A stretch of DNA of 64,000 bases from Persicaria tinctoria. Taxonomy: Eukaryota > Streptophyta > Magnoliopsida > Caryophyllales > Polygonaceae. The notes below the pieces were generated by a model. The model saw only the letters and a list, made by a program, of their open reading frames with translations, did not search any database and had not been told where the DNA came from. This document shows positions 35,949 through 47,607 of the stretch, piece after piece (position 1 is the stretch's first letter; every line of letters begins with the position of its first letter). Where the stretch lies: positions 36,035,373-36,099,372 of the forward strand of contig JBANSL010000008.1 in NCBI GenBank assembly GCA_037127255.1. Reading direction: 5' to 3'. The translations under genes were made by a program, and so were the position numbers.

Positions 35949-36772
35949 GACTAATTAGTTGTGCATATACAATAGGAACAATTAGTTAATATATACCCAT
36001 GAAATATTGACTATTTTTTATACCTATTGAAAATTTAAACTTGGGCAACAATTAGTTATGTATATATAATGTAAGTATGCATCCATCAAAACATGAAGTT
36101 CCTGTTATCTTTTTTTTAATGATTTTAAATAAAAATTGATATCTCAATTTTTTTTTAAATACTATTATTTATGTGCCGTAACAACATTTTTGTACTACAA
36201 AACTATATATAAAATGTCTCTTTCACGGGACATAAAATGACTATGAATAGTTGGAATTAAATCCGACAATCTAGACGTGATACATTAATATGAAGTATTC
36301 ATATATGTTCATTGATTCAAAGATTTGGATGCACAAAATTACACACTATTCATTCATTTGTACTGTAAATAAAACCAATTCAAAAGTAAAGTCATCATCC
36401 TAGATGATATCACAAGAGTGTTTCAATCTACATATCATTCAATAGACTCCTCTACATCATCCATTTTTACTTAAACGAAAAACTCTATTTAGATCGAGCT
36501 ACATCACACCAAGAATCTTTATGAAGATAACAACTACTCGTTTCACTACTTATCATTATTTTGTTTAGAGAGAATGAGGTATATAGACCCTATTTATTAA
36601 TTATAAAGGTAAATAGCCCCTCTAATATTTTTATTGTAATTTAGACTTTTCCTATTTTGTAGTTCCAAAAAAGCCCTCGTGACTACCTTTTTACTCAACT
36701 ACCTCAAAATCACTCAATTAATTATGGATTTTTTTTAAAAAAAATATCTTAACAACTTGGCCCTTTCAATTG
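35949..36772. other. AT-rich DNA between the two LINEs
   Basis: No gene. The stretch 36555-36685 (GGTATATAGACCCTATTTA, AGGTAAATAGCCCC, TTATTGTAATTTAGAC) matches the complement of 12900-13028, so both belong to one unnamed repeat family. Confidence 0.4.
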
Positions 36773-37497
36773 TAATCCTCACAAACCTTTTCCATTTCAA
36801 CACAATACTAAACATGAAACGCACCCTTTTTGCCCCCTCTGCCCCCCCTTTGTTCTTCCCCATAGTGTTCTTCAGGCATTTAGGTGCCTTTGATCGATCT
36901 TGCCATGGCTGCCTTTGGCAGCCCTTTGTGTGATCGAGTACACCCAACCTCTTAACCCAAAGGATCCTCATAATAGATTTACCAGATGAAACCTCAACCA
37001 GAAATATCAACAACAAAAAGACATTAAATTTGATATCACCCGGATTCCCAACTATAACTTCCCCCCAAACTTTACACCAAATTTTGCCCAGATCCAAGCG
37101 ACACATGCGTTCTTGGGTAAGGAGTTTTACAACTTTAATTGCCAAGGAATTAATCTTCAGCATGGATTAATTGCATGTTGCCAATTCCGCTGGAAAATGG
37201 CTCCTTGGCAAAACAAAATTATGCTGCACCCTTTACCTCTCACCAACAAAACTCTTAACCTTCATCTCAACAAGTTCAATTTCTTTTGCTTTAATTCTAG
37301 CTCTAATCATGTCACTAACACTAGATTACCTAGTAATAATTGCAATGCAAGAATCACGGTTGGCCAGCTGGAGGCGGTTAACCAAAACCTTGTGCAACAG
37401 ACTCCTTTGATGATCTCCAGTATCAAAATGAAACCAGTTTCCAAGGAAAAAAAGCAGATCCATTCTCCTTTCCAACAAGCAATATATCGGCAAGGGG

Positions 37498-39275
37498 ATG
37501 TATCTGGCCTGGTGGCGATCCAAATCTAAAAGATTGCCCTCTAAAATTCCAAGGAAAGGTATGATTACTTCTGTAACCATGGATAAATGCAGCTATCTGA
37601 ATCCTAATTGCTCCTCCCTTGATTGCTTCTATGAACTCTATGCTAAGAATTCTACTTGCATGTGCAATATAAATACCCTTCATAGCAGCATGCACAACAC
37701 ACACCTTTCTCTCTTCTGTATCCATTGCTACACTTCTTGTGGTATGGATGCCCATCAATCCTACATGGATGCTCTGATCAACAATGTTAGGCAGGGCATT
37801 ACCTATGAGAATATGCCTATTCCTACCCACATGATCACCATGCCCATCCACACCCAACCTGCTGAACCCACCCTCTCTCTTGCTCTTGATAATCAAGCTC
37901 TGATAGCTCAAAACTCTGAGCCTCAACCCATCCAGGCTACTCCTCTTAGCTCTGCCCCTCCTCTGGATGCCAACCCACATACTCTTAGCCACATTGCTGA
38001 TCCTTACTCTGTACCTGGTGGCAAAGATCTCCACAGCAAACTCTCTGAGTTCAGCCTGGTGGGGTGCTTTGTCCAATCTCAAGTAGAACTCAAGCAAGTG
38101 ACAGGCAAGATGAAGGTGGAATGGAAGAACTTCAAGGGTAGCTGGGGGATAGACTCAATTGGGAATGATTGGTTTATCCTCAGGTTTGCAAACAAAGAAG
38201 ACAGGGCTGTGGTGTGGAGCAACAAGCCTTATCATGTTCACGACTCACTCATGGCTATCTATCCGAAGAGACCATCAATGTTGATGTTTGGGTAAGAATC
38301 CCTGGTCTCCCTCATCAATTCTATATTGCTGAAGCTATAGCTTTCATTCTTGCTTCTGGTGGTGTGGGGAATCTGATTAGGATTGATCAAGTTTCCAACA
38401 TTAGAAATAAGCTTCGATTTACTAGAGCTTGTGTTAATGTCTCCTTACTCTCCAAACTTGCCACTTTTGTCCACATTAGAAAGAGTGAGAATGAAACTGT
38501 GAAACTTAGGATCTGGTATGAAGATTTTTCTGATGGTTGTGGGTGCTGTGGGGGGTATGATCATGCTTATGATGATTGCCCTCTCAATGCCCCTCGACCT
38601 AGGAAATTCAACCTTGTCCTAGAAGAAAACCCCAATGTCGACCTCCTTGCTTTACCACCTGCTTTCACCCCTACCAGAAATGACCCAAGGCTTTTCAACA
38701 TGCCTAGTGCACTCCCTCAATACCCCCTTGTGGATCCTGAACCTCCTGTCTCTCAGATGATGCAACCTAGAAGTGGTGATTTTGGTCTTACTCCCACGAA
38801 CATCTCTAGTAGCACTAACATCAAGTACACCACTACTCAGCTAGCTAGCCCCTTTTACCCCAATGAGTTGATCAACCACCTTATAGCTCTCAATAATGCT
38901 CATGTGGCTAAGCTGTTTGCTGAGTCCTCCACCACCCCCTTTGTGATTGCACCCTCTATTCTTCACTCTATTATGAACCCCACTGGGCCACCAAACACCT
39001 CTGCCACCACCCTCCTTACTGAGAATGCCTATGAGGACCTGATTAGAGCTCAAATCAAAGGGAAAATGATTGACACTGGTGCCCGATCTGAAGAATCCAG
39101 ACTTTCCCTCAAGTCTGACAACTCAGTGATTAAGAAAATGGGAGGAATCATCATTAGATCCCCTGAAGATGCTGAGATGACCCAATCTACTGATCAGAGT
39201 AAGAGAAAGGAAGAAGAAGAACAAAATGAAAGCAGTCCTCCAGCTACCAAGAAGCCGAAGAAGAAAAAGACTTGA
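37498..39275 (+). pseudogene. LINE ORF1: DUF4283 RNA-binding and zinc knuckle protein
   Basis: ORF1 coats LINE RNA and accompanies reverse transcription. Two overlapping frames form it. The first ends at 38295 and holds the DUF4283 domain (LHSKLSEFSLVGCFVQSQ, WGIDSIGNDWFILRFANKED). The second, to 39275, continues VDVWVRIPGLPHQFYIAEA and the knuckle CGCCGGYDHAYDDCPL, and ends in a Lys-rich tail KKPKKKKT. The frame switch lies near 38271, just after MAIYPK, by one extra base or two lost. The true start is probably an internal Met near 37745. The stop TGA overlaps the next ATG as TGATG. Confidence 0.85.
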
Positions 39276-40117
39276 TGAAGATGGTCAATCTGATCCAGGG
39301 TCTGATGTGTGATAGCCCTACTGATCACAATCAGTTAAATAAGGCTAGGCAGCTCCATGTCCCCATCACCATGACTGCTCTTAATCTTTCTATTAATGCT
39401 GATGTTTTTACTTCTGTTATGTGTTTTATTATGGTTTGGACTTGGTTTTGGTGGCTCCTCCCAATCTTCACTTTTGGCGGGAGTCACTTGTTGTGTTTGG
39501 TTTGGTTATCCTACTACTACAATTATAAATCTACCAACATTATCTATTATGTTTTTAGCTGTTCTGGTTTCATGATCTGGAATAGGCAATTCTGTCTTAC
39601 CATTTGTTTTAACACAACTGCTACTACAACTATTGTCTTATGCCAAGGCCACCACAGTCTAGTCTTGGATTCTCCCAACGTCTATAAGGACAGACAAGGT
39701 ATGTACTCTCATAAAAACTCACAACAAACCTCGGCTGATCTCCCTTCTAAACCATTATGTGGTTTCTTAGTGGTGGATAGCCAAACCAAATCTTTACAAC
39801 AACAAGTCAAAAACAACACTTTTAGCAACCCTTATCTTGACAGTGCAGTCACAATACATAAGAGTAGCACGTATCTGCATTTGGCTAACCATTATACTGC
39901 AAGGTGTGGTTGGATTAGTGCTCCTCTTTGGATGTGCCCAATCCATACAGGTAAAGAATACCATCCCCATCTTTTTCACCAAAACTTATATGATATGTTT
40001 TATCAAAACAAGAAAATATATTGCTCAAATCAAAATAAACTAGTTATGAGAGTAAAGGAAGACACTACCTGGTGTTGGATTATATTGCGCATAGCTGCAA
40101 ACCCTTCTGATGATTAG
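39275..40117 (+). CDS. Intervening open frame between LINE ORF1 and ORF2
   Basis: A frame of about 280 codons fills the entire ORF1-ORF2 spacer. Its ATG at 39275 overlaps the ORF1 stop (TGATG) and its stop TAG (40115-40117) overlaps the ORF2 start (ATGATTAG at 40110). The translation is unlike any family I know. An aromatic, hydrophobic N-terminal third (VMCFIMVWTWFWWLLPIFTF, then LCLVWLSYYYNY) could form two or three membrane segments. A polar remainder rich in Gln, Asn, Thr, His and Ser follows. Most plant L1 elements have a non-coding spacer here. It may be a real third protein, or a spacer free of stops by chance or by base composition. Confidence 0.4.
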   Translation: MKMVNLIQGLMCDSPTDHNQLNKARQLHVPITMTALNLSINADVFTSVMCFIMVWTWFWWLLPIFTFGGSHLLCLVWLSYYYNYKSTNIIYYVFSCSGFMIWNRQFCLTICFNTTATTTIVLCQGHHSLVLDSPNVYKDRQGMYSHKNSQQTSADLPSKPLCGFLVVDSQTKSLQQQVKNNTFSNPYLDSAVTIHKSSTYLHLANHYTARCGWISAPLWMCPIHTGKEYHPHLFHQNLYDMFYQNKKIYCSNQNKLVMRVKEDTTWCWIILRIAANPSDD

Positions 40118-43100
40118 AGCTGGATACTGGAACATTAGAGGTTCCAAAAGACCACTTCTATGGCAAGAAATCAAACTAGTTAGCTATAACAACAAGCTTG
40201 ACATTCTGGCTCTAACTGAAACCAAAACTGCTGAACCACCCACTGATCATCAAGTCATGTCCTCGGGTTACAATAGAGCCCTGAACATACCGTCCCTGGG
40301 TGCCAAAGGTGGCATCTGGATCCTCCTAAGAAAACATAGAACCATTGATAATGCTGTTTTTTTAGATAACCACCATAGATTCTGCATGGTTAAAGTTACT
40401 ATTGATCATATTGATATTGCTATTGATCCTCCTAAGAAAACATAGAACCGTCCCTGGATGCTTTCTGGCTTGAAGTTATCAACTCTATACAAAAAAGTTA
40501 CCTTTTCTAATCATGGGCGATCTCAATGATTTAGAACATTCTTCCGAAAAAAAAGGTGGTAACCCACCCACAGCAGCCAGGTTCCGAAGAATCAGAGATC
40601 TAAAAGAAACTCTGAATCTACATACAGTACCTTTCATGGGCTCTCCCTTCACTTGGAGAAAAAACCTTAAGAATATACCTAACAACACCTTTGAACGACT
40701 TGATAGAATCCTTATTCACCATGATCTGCTATCTCACTTCAAGAACCTCAAAACTAATCATCTTCCCTTTTTACTCCTCTGATCACAGTCCAATCACAAT
40801 TCAACTAGGTGCTCAGAAAACTCTCAAAGGTACACCTTTTAGGTTCAAAATGGCATGGACTGCCAACCCGTCAATGGAAACCATGGTTAATAGAGTTTGG
40901 AGGAACAAGCTTACATGCTCCTTTGCATACTCTTTTATGCAAAAACAGATGTTGCTTAAGAAAAATATCAAGATCTGGTGCAACAAGAACAATAGGAATA
41001 ATATACAAAAACAACTTAAAAATATTGAGGATCACATTCAACAGCTTCAAATAAAGCCACCATGGGGCACACTCAATCCAGATGATACTAAGAAGCTTAC
41101 AAGACTTGAATCCAAGCGATCTGCTCTCCTTGATTACAATCTCAAGTTTTGGAGACAAAGAGCCAAGATCAAACATCTTAATCTAGGAGACATGAACACT
41201 AAGTATTATCAGACTGTGGTCAAAATCAGAAATTCTAGGAGCAACACGGCTACCTTCACAACCAAGGATGGAATTCTTCTTTCTGATCCTAATGAGATAA
41301 GCAACCAAATCACAGTGGAGATGCAAGAAAGATTCAAGCCCCAACCCGGATCTTCTATTACCAGTGAACAGATAACCCACATTCAAACCCAAATCACCCC
41401 TAGAGACAATGTCTCCCTTACTACCATACCAACAAACAAAGAAATCAAAGATACTATCAGTGGCATGGGTGAAGACAAAACACCGCGCCCGGACGGCTAC
41501 TCACCAGAATTTTATATTATGTACTGGAAAACTATTGGACCTTCACTGTGCAAAGGAATTAAAGTGTTTTCCACTCTGGTAGTATGTTATCTGAAATCAA
41601 TCAAACTTTCATAGCACTAATCCCCAAGGTTGAGAATCCTCTAAACATTAATCACTATAGACCTATCAGCTTATGTAATACCATGTATAAAATCATATCC
41701 AAAATCATGGCAAACAGACTTAAAACTATTCTAGATAGTCTTATCAATCCCTTCCAGAGTGCCTTCATTGAAGGCAGATCAATTCAATACAACACCCTTA
41801 TAGCCCATGAAATCTTTCACAACTTTCATAAACAAAAAGGCAAAAAAGGGTGGATGGCTCTCAAACTAGACATGGAAAAAGCCTATGACAAGATCAGCTA
41901 GGACTACATTAGAGCCACCTTGAACAAATTTGGTTTTGATCCTCGTTGGATAAACTGGGTAATGAGCTGTATTACGACAACAACCTTTTCAGTTCTGGTC
42001 AATAACCGTCCCGGAACTCAATTCAAACCAGGTAGAGGCATAAGAGAAGGGGACCCCCTTGCTCCTTACATTTTCATCCTTTGCATGGAAAATTTTGGAA
42101 GACAACTTATAGAAGAGGCCAACTATGAGGATGCGCTAGTTGGCATCAAGTTAACAAAAAATGGAACCCCAATTCCATTCCTCACTTTTGCGGATGACAC
42201 AATCATTTTTGCCAAAGCTTCTCACAAATGCCTACACACTATTAAAAATATGCTAAATAACTTTTCAAACCTCTCTGGACTAACTATTAACTACAACAAA
42301 AGCTCCATACAACTATCGGGGAATATCTGTACAAATCTGGCAAACTCTCTTGCTAGAGTAATGAATATTCCTATCTCCAAAACGATAGAAAAATACCTAG
42401 GGATTCCTCTAGTCAGAGGTAGAATTAAAAATGAAATATTTAATGACGCAGTAAAAAATCTGCAAAAACAATTGTCCCACTGGAAGGCAAACTCTCTCAG
42501 TCAGGCGGGTAGGGCTACCCTTATTCAAGCAAATCTTCGTTCCAAAACGAACTATTTAATGCAAAAAATTTTGCTACCAAAAGGGATCTTAAATCAAATT
42601 GATCAAGTTCATAAAAACTTTTTCTGTAATAAATTAAGCACTGAAAGATACACCCCGCTTATTAGTTGGGAAAAGATATGTAAACCAAAAGAACAGGGAG
42701 GCCTTGGCGTTACCCTGGCTGAGGAAATGAACATAAGTTTACAATTGAAGCTTCTATGGAAAATCTGTAAGGAACCATCCAATATATGGGTGAAAATAAT
42801 CAAGGAAAAATATCTCCAAGAGAAAGGACTAATGGAAAGAACAAGTCAAAACACATCCTGGCAATTCGGTAGACTACTCCAACTTAGGGAGAGATTCAAA
42901 CAAGGACTTCTTTGGATAGTTGGTAATGGGGAATGCATAAACGTTTGGAATGACCCATGGATACCTGACCATGATCTTTCAGGTTTTCACCAACTATTAG
43001 TCCCTGATGTCAGAGTCAGCCAACTCATCAACACAAGCAAAGAGTGGGATCTATCCCTCCTTAATGAAATTTTCCCTCGGTACATTATAGACAAGATCAA

Positions 43101-44202
43101 AAGAATCAAAATACCTAACTGGTCTCCCTCTGACGAGCTCATATGGAAATTAAACTTGAATGGACAATTTTCCACCAAATCAGTAAGACAAATGACCGAA
43201 TCGACAAATAATAACAGAGGAGACTTTCGGTGGATATGGAAACTTCACCTTCCACCTAGAATAAAAAATCTCATTTGGAAAATTACAACAGACAACCTAG
43301 CTACAAAAGAGAGACTAAACAAATACTACAACAGAGTGCCTTCCAACTGTTGTTTTTGCGACAACAACGGTGAGGATAATAACCACCTTTTTTTCTCATG
43401 TCCCTTTACCAGAACAATCATAGCCTCCTATGAACATCCGAGAAAGGAAAACAAACCTTTAATTCCGCAACAATGCCAAAATTTGAATGAACTTCTTTGG
43501 ATGAATCAAGACTATAAACATATAGAAGAACTGAGTTTCATTTGGCAAAAAATTTGGGAAACTAGAAATGAATGGATTTTTAGGAACAAAAAACCACCTA
43601 AGAGCAACCACATTGCCTTAAGCGCAAAACTCGATCAACATGACTGGCTCTCGGCAAAGAATAGTATGACTAACAAACCTTGCCATACCACTAGAAGAAA
43701 ACGGAATTCGAAATGGTTAAAACCACCTAAAGATACGTTGAAGATCAATGTTGATGGCTCGTTCATGCCCACTGGTGAGAGCCAGGTGGGAGTGATCGTC
43801 AGGGATCACAATGGGTATGTTAATGATATTTTGCAATCGGAAACGGTAGATATATCTCCCATCCACACAGAAGCTGCTGCTTTTTGTGCAGGGGTACAAT
43901 TAGCTGTAGCTAGAGGTATAAATAGAGTAATAGTTGAAGGAGACTGCTTGGAAGTAATCAAATCCATCAATGACAGAAGTCATCCTAGATGGGAGATCTT
44001 AAGGGAAGTGGAACTTATCAAGAAACTCAGCTCTAGTTTTGACAGCATCGAATTCAGGCATTGCTACAGAGAGGCAAACAAAGCGGCTGATTTTATTGCT
44101 AAGTCTAGGGCTACTTATACTAGGTCTAATCAACCTACTTTTAGGGATCTGTATAACATCATCTATTTAGATGATCATGGTGGCTTCTTACATAGGTAAG
44201 GA
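40110..44202 (+). pseudogene. LINE ORF2: endonuclease, reverse transcriptase, zf-RVT, RNase H
   Basis: The protein nicks target DNA and primes reverse transcription. From ATG 40110 the order is: endonuclease (AGYWNIRGSKRPLLWQEIKL, ALTETKTAEPP, IMGDLNDLEHSSEKKG, SSDHSPITIQLG); polymerase (PDGYSPEFYIMYWK, SLCNTMYKIISKIMANRL, WMALKLDMEKAYDK, REGDPLAPYIFILC, FADDTIIFAKASH at about 42185); zf-RVT (CCFCDNNGEDNNHLFFSCPF); and RNase H (LKINVDGSFMPTGE, IHTEAAAFCAGVQ, RVIVEGDCLEVIKS, REANKAADFIAKS). Breaks are a rearrangement near 40443, frameshifts near 40765 and 41580, and a Trp-to-TAG change at 41899-41901. The last 2.3 kb (41902-44199) is fully open. Non-functional as it stands. Confidence 0.92.
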
Positions 44203-44257
44203 ACGCCTAATTTTTGCCTACTGTAAAAAAAATAAAAAAGATTATAATCCTCACAAA

Positions 44258-45840
44258 ACCAAATCAAATCCCTCTTATGTAATTTGTAATCGGTTAAAAC
44301 GAAAATCAGTAGAAATCAAACCCCTCTCCTAAGGTAGTACGGTGCGAAGGGGTGTTGAATGACCAGAGCCATCACGTTTTCGGTGCTAATGCGGAAAACG
44401 CCATTGAAGAAAGATCTAATTAAGAGTGCCCAGTTTCTCCATTGAAGGGTAAGTATTGTGTAAATGTAACTTACGGGATTGAAATGATCAATTTGATTTA
44501 ATGTAAGTTTATCCAGTGAAGAGTGGAAACTATCCTTCGATATAGTCGGTATGGAATTAAGCAATTCAACGGTCGGTCGGTCCGAATATGTGGGTTGATA
44601 TTGTAACACGATATAGAATATTGATCGTAGAAAACAACGGGGAGTTAAGTGATCGAGAGGGGAGTTGAGAGAGGGTTGGGTGTGATGTCATGATAGGTCG
44701 TTACAATAAGTCTGAAATTTAGTGTAATGAGAAAGAAAGTGGTATGGTATTATAGTATTGGACGTAAGTGTGTATTCAGTTACATGAAATATTATATTGT
44801 GATGTCATATTGTCATTAGTAATGTGTTTATTGATGTATATAGGTATGGAGGAAATGCTTATAACGACATACTATAATGGACATTGGGATTTATTAGAAG
44901 GTAATTGGACTTTTGTTGGAGAGAAAGGAATGAAAGCTATTTTGGTTAATCAAGATATACGATTTGAGGAGTTGATGAAGTTTATTGTAATGTATTGTAA
45001 GTCTGTAATCAAGGTGTCGTAATTTATTGTAATGTATTGTAATCGTGTTTACTCTGTCAACTAAAATGTTCAAGTGCGTACATGTAATTTATTGTAATAA
45101 TATATATTAGGTTTTCGTGATCTATTGTAGTCTATTGATCGTTTATTGTATTAAAACCATCTCGTCAAAGGCTTAAAAATTCGCACCTAAAAAACGCCAA
45201 AAAAAATGCAACAACAGCTAATAGATTAAGTAAATACTATTAAATTCAAAGAAATTGATAGATTAAGTAAATACTGTTAAATTCAAATAAGTGGATGGAT
45301 AAGGGCAATTTTATCGGGTGTAAAATGAGCAGGGGTACTACAAGATTTTAATATAAAAAATGAGAACAATGGCAATTAGGATGCTTAATCAATGCTTTCA
45401 AAGCATCGCTACCACGGGACAGAAAGTGGGACCCCAGCCTGGCGCGCCAGAATTCTACTGCAGAGGAGGGACACGTGTCGCTGGGAGATTGGCCAGCAGC
45501 AGAGGCGCGGCAGAAGACGACAACTGGGCATCTTGATGGACGGCCCGGATTTGTTCCTGGGGGGGAATTATTTTACACAATAAAATCAGAATTTCGTGGA
45601 AGAAAATGTAAAAAAACAATTACCACAATTCTAGATTCATTTTTATCTACATGTAGACACCAATTTTGAATATGTTTGACTATATTTTTTTTTAAATAAT
45701 TTCTCTTTGATTATAAATATGCATAATATAATTCGAAAAATTAAATTATAAATATGGAATAATTTGAAATAATAACTAATGCAAGAAATGAAATACATAA
45801 TTGTTAAAAAAATTGTTAATAGAAGGAAGTTGATATGAGT
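44258..45840. other. AT-rich region with a GC-rich promoter-like patch
   Basis: 44300-45360 is AT-rich with repeated TTGTAATGTATTGTAATC phrases and no gene. A GC-rich patch at 45400-45560 contains GGCGCGCC and GGACACGTGTCGC (G-box). It precedes the SANT-like gene remnant and may be part of its upstream region. A small frame at 45392-45583 has no homology that I can see. Confidence 0.3.
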
Positions 45841-45847
45841 AGTTTTA

Positions 45848-45857
45848 GCTATAAATA
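45848..45857 (+). promoter_or_regulatory. TATA box before the SANT-like ORF
   Basis: CTATAAATAC is followed 85 bp later by the ATG at 45941, with an AC-rich leader (CCAACACCTAACACACAC) between. This is good plant promoter geometry. Confidence 0.5.
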
Positions 45858-45940
45858 CATACCTTTACCAACACCTAACACACACTACTTCTCCATCTTT
45901 ACCATATGAAAATCCCAACATCCGTCACCATCTCCCTACC

Positions 45941-46640
45941 ATGGATCCATCACAAAATCTTTCTGAAAATGTCTTCTTTTCTAGCTTGGATAATATGTCA
46001 CTTTCTTTTGAATATGATCTGGCATATTACTCTCAACTTCTCTCTTCAAACACAGAAAATTTTACCCCAATCACCTCTGGAATTGAATATGCACAACACT
46101 CCCAGTCCATCCCAACATATAGCACTCAACCAAGTGTTGGTGACCCCCCAATAGGTGGTAGTGGCGGTTCTCGTGGTGGAGGCCGTGGTGGTGCTCGTAG
46201 TCGTGGTGAAGCTGTGGAAGGTGTTGATGAAGTTCATGGTCCTCGCGCCTACTGGGGGGGGGGGGGTGGAAGACGACAACCTTCTAGTTAACGCTTTCAT
46301 TAACATCTCCACTGACGCGATCACCAACACAGACCAAGACTCGCAAGCATTTTGGGCTAGAATTGGAGCTTTCTATGAGAAGTACAGGAAACCACACTAA
46401 GTGAAAAGAGAAATATCCAAATGTAAGGCAAGGTGGCAAAAACTCAACTGTAATGTCTCTAAGTTTGCTGGTTGTTTTCAGGAGGCAACTCGTATGCGAG
46501 CATCTGGTGAGTCGGATAATGATGTCCTCATGAGAGCACATCAACTCTATGCCTCTATGAGTGATGGAAAGAATAATATTCTAGAAGGGGGAGAGATGAA
46601 TAGAGTATGCTTGATTTTTACAAACCAAAACTTTTAGAGA
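45941..46640 (+). pseudogene. Harbinger-associated Myb/SANT-like protein remnant
   Basis: The first frame (45941-46291) begins MDPSQNLSENVFFSSLDN and has a Gly/Arg-rich segment (GGSGGSRGGGRGGARSRG). A G-run of 14 at about 46254-46267 shifts the frame. The second frame (46155-46400) continues EDDNLLVNAFINISTDAITN, QDSQAFWARIGAFYEKY. After a TAA it reads KARWQKLNCNVSKFAGCFQE and SGESDNDVLMRAHQLY. This trihelix-type fold is shared by the PIF/Harbinger ORF1 protein and by plant proteins often labelled 'glutathione S-transferase T3-like'. The rest, including any transposase, is lost. The Gypsy LTR starts 88 bp further on. Confidence 0.7.
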
Positions 46641-46727
46641 ACTTTCAAAACAACTTGTCAAGACCTTGATATTGACGATGCCGTAGAAAATAGGCTATAT
46701 AATAAACACGAAATATTACGTCATAAA

Positions 46728-47362
46728 TGGGTGACCCAACGCAAAAGGATGGCCGGTCCCACCATTAGCACTTCGCGAGCAAAGTATCCATCCGGACTCG
46801 AAGAATTAGACTTGGTACTTCCAATATCTATTAATCTTTGTTTCCCTCGCGACTCAAAATCAATATCGGGGTCAGAGTTAACTCTCTTTTGTATCTCGTG
46901 GACCCCCGAAGACCTAGCAAGCAACTCGCTGGCTCAAGCACCTCGCCTCTAATGACTCCACGTGTATTGCCTATGCCTCTAAGCGTGTGGGCATACGCTA
47001 CACGTGTCCCACGGATAACCACGAGGTTGCCAACCAGCTGCTCGCTTGGTTTCCCTATAAATACCCCCCTCCAAACTCATAATAGGGGATCCGATTCTGA
47101 AGATAAGAAAGACATAAGAGCTCTGATTACCTCCCGGACTTAAAGCCCCCGGAGTTGAGTTCTAAAGATCCTCGGTCGAAGGAGAACGTTCCTAGAGATA
47201 GCAACATCGCCAAACTTCCTTCGCAGGTGACGATTGAACAGTAAAACGTAATCCATCGCGAGTCAAACTCATAACTCTCATCGCTTGGACAAATAAACTC
47301 ACAATCTGATCATCGCCCTATCAAGCTAAGGCTTGCAGGTATTCTAAAACATTATGTCGTCA
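46728..47362 (+). mobile_element. 5' LTR of a Tat/Ogre-type Gypsy element
   Basis: It starts TGGGTGACCCAACGC. It contains a promoter-like CCTATAAATACCCC at 47053 and the block GACGATTGAACAGTAAAA, and ends near ATGTCGTCA (about 47354-47362). The start, TATA region and end are all matched by the copy at 10302-11110. The gag-pol region follows in the same direction. The right boundary is uncertain by about 20 bp. Confidence 0.65.
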
Positions 47363-47607
47363 CAAGTGAGGTAATAAGTATAGGCGAAATCTCATGAACG
47401 CTTCATTGACGTCATATGTGGAAACCTTTCGCGACGAGAGGTTCCGCGTAGCAATATGCCTCTTTGCATTACTATCTTTCCATTTCTTTTATTTCATCCT
47501 TTCTTACCACTCTATCCTTTTTATTCCATATAAATAGATGCATGTATAAATTGATAATCGCGTTAACTTTTCCTGTTTTAGGACTAATGTTTTTCATTGC
47601 AGGAACC

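Larger units (their letters stand above)
36773..44257 (+). mobile_element. Apparently full-length L1-type LINE
   Basis: A direct repeat TAATCCTCACAAA (36773-36785 and 44245-44257) flanks 7459 bp: a 5' UTR, ORF1, an intervening open frame, ORF2 and an A-rich tail (44224-44240) preceded by TTTGCCTACTGT. The same 3' end is found in the LINE at 30.6 kb, so the two are one family in opposite orientations. The A-rich tail is short and impure and several frameshifts are present, so this copy is older or inactive. Confidence 0.93.
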
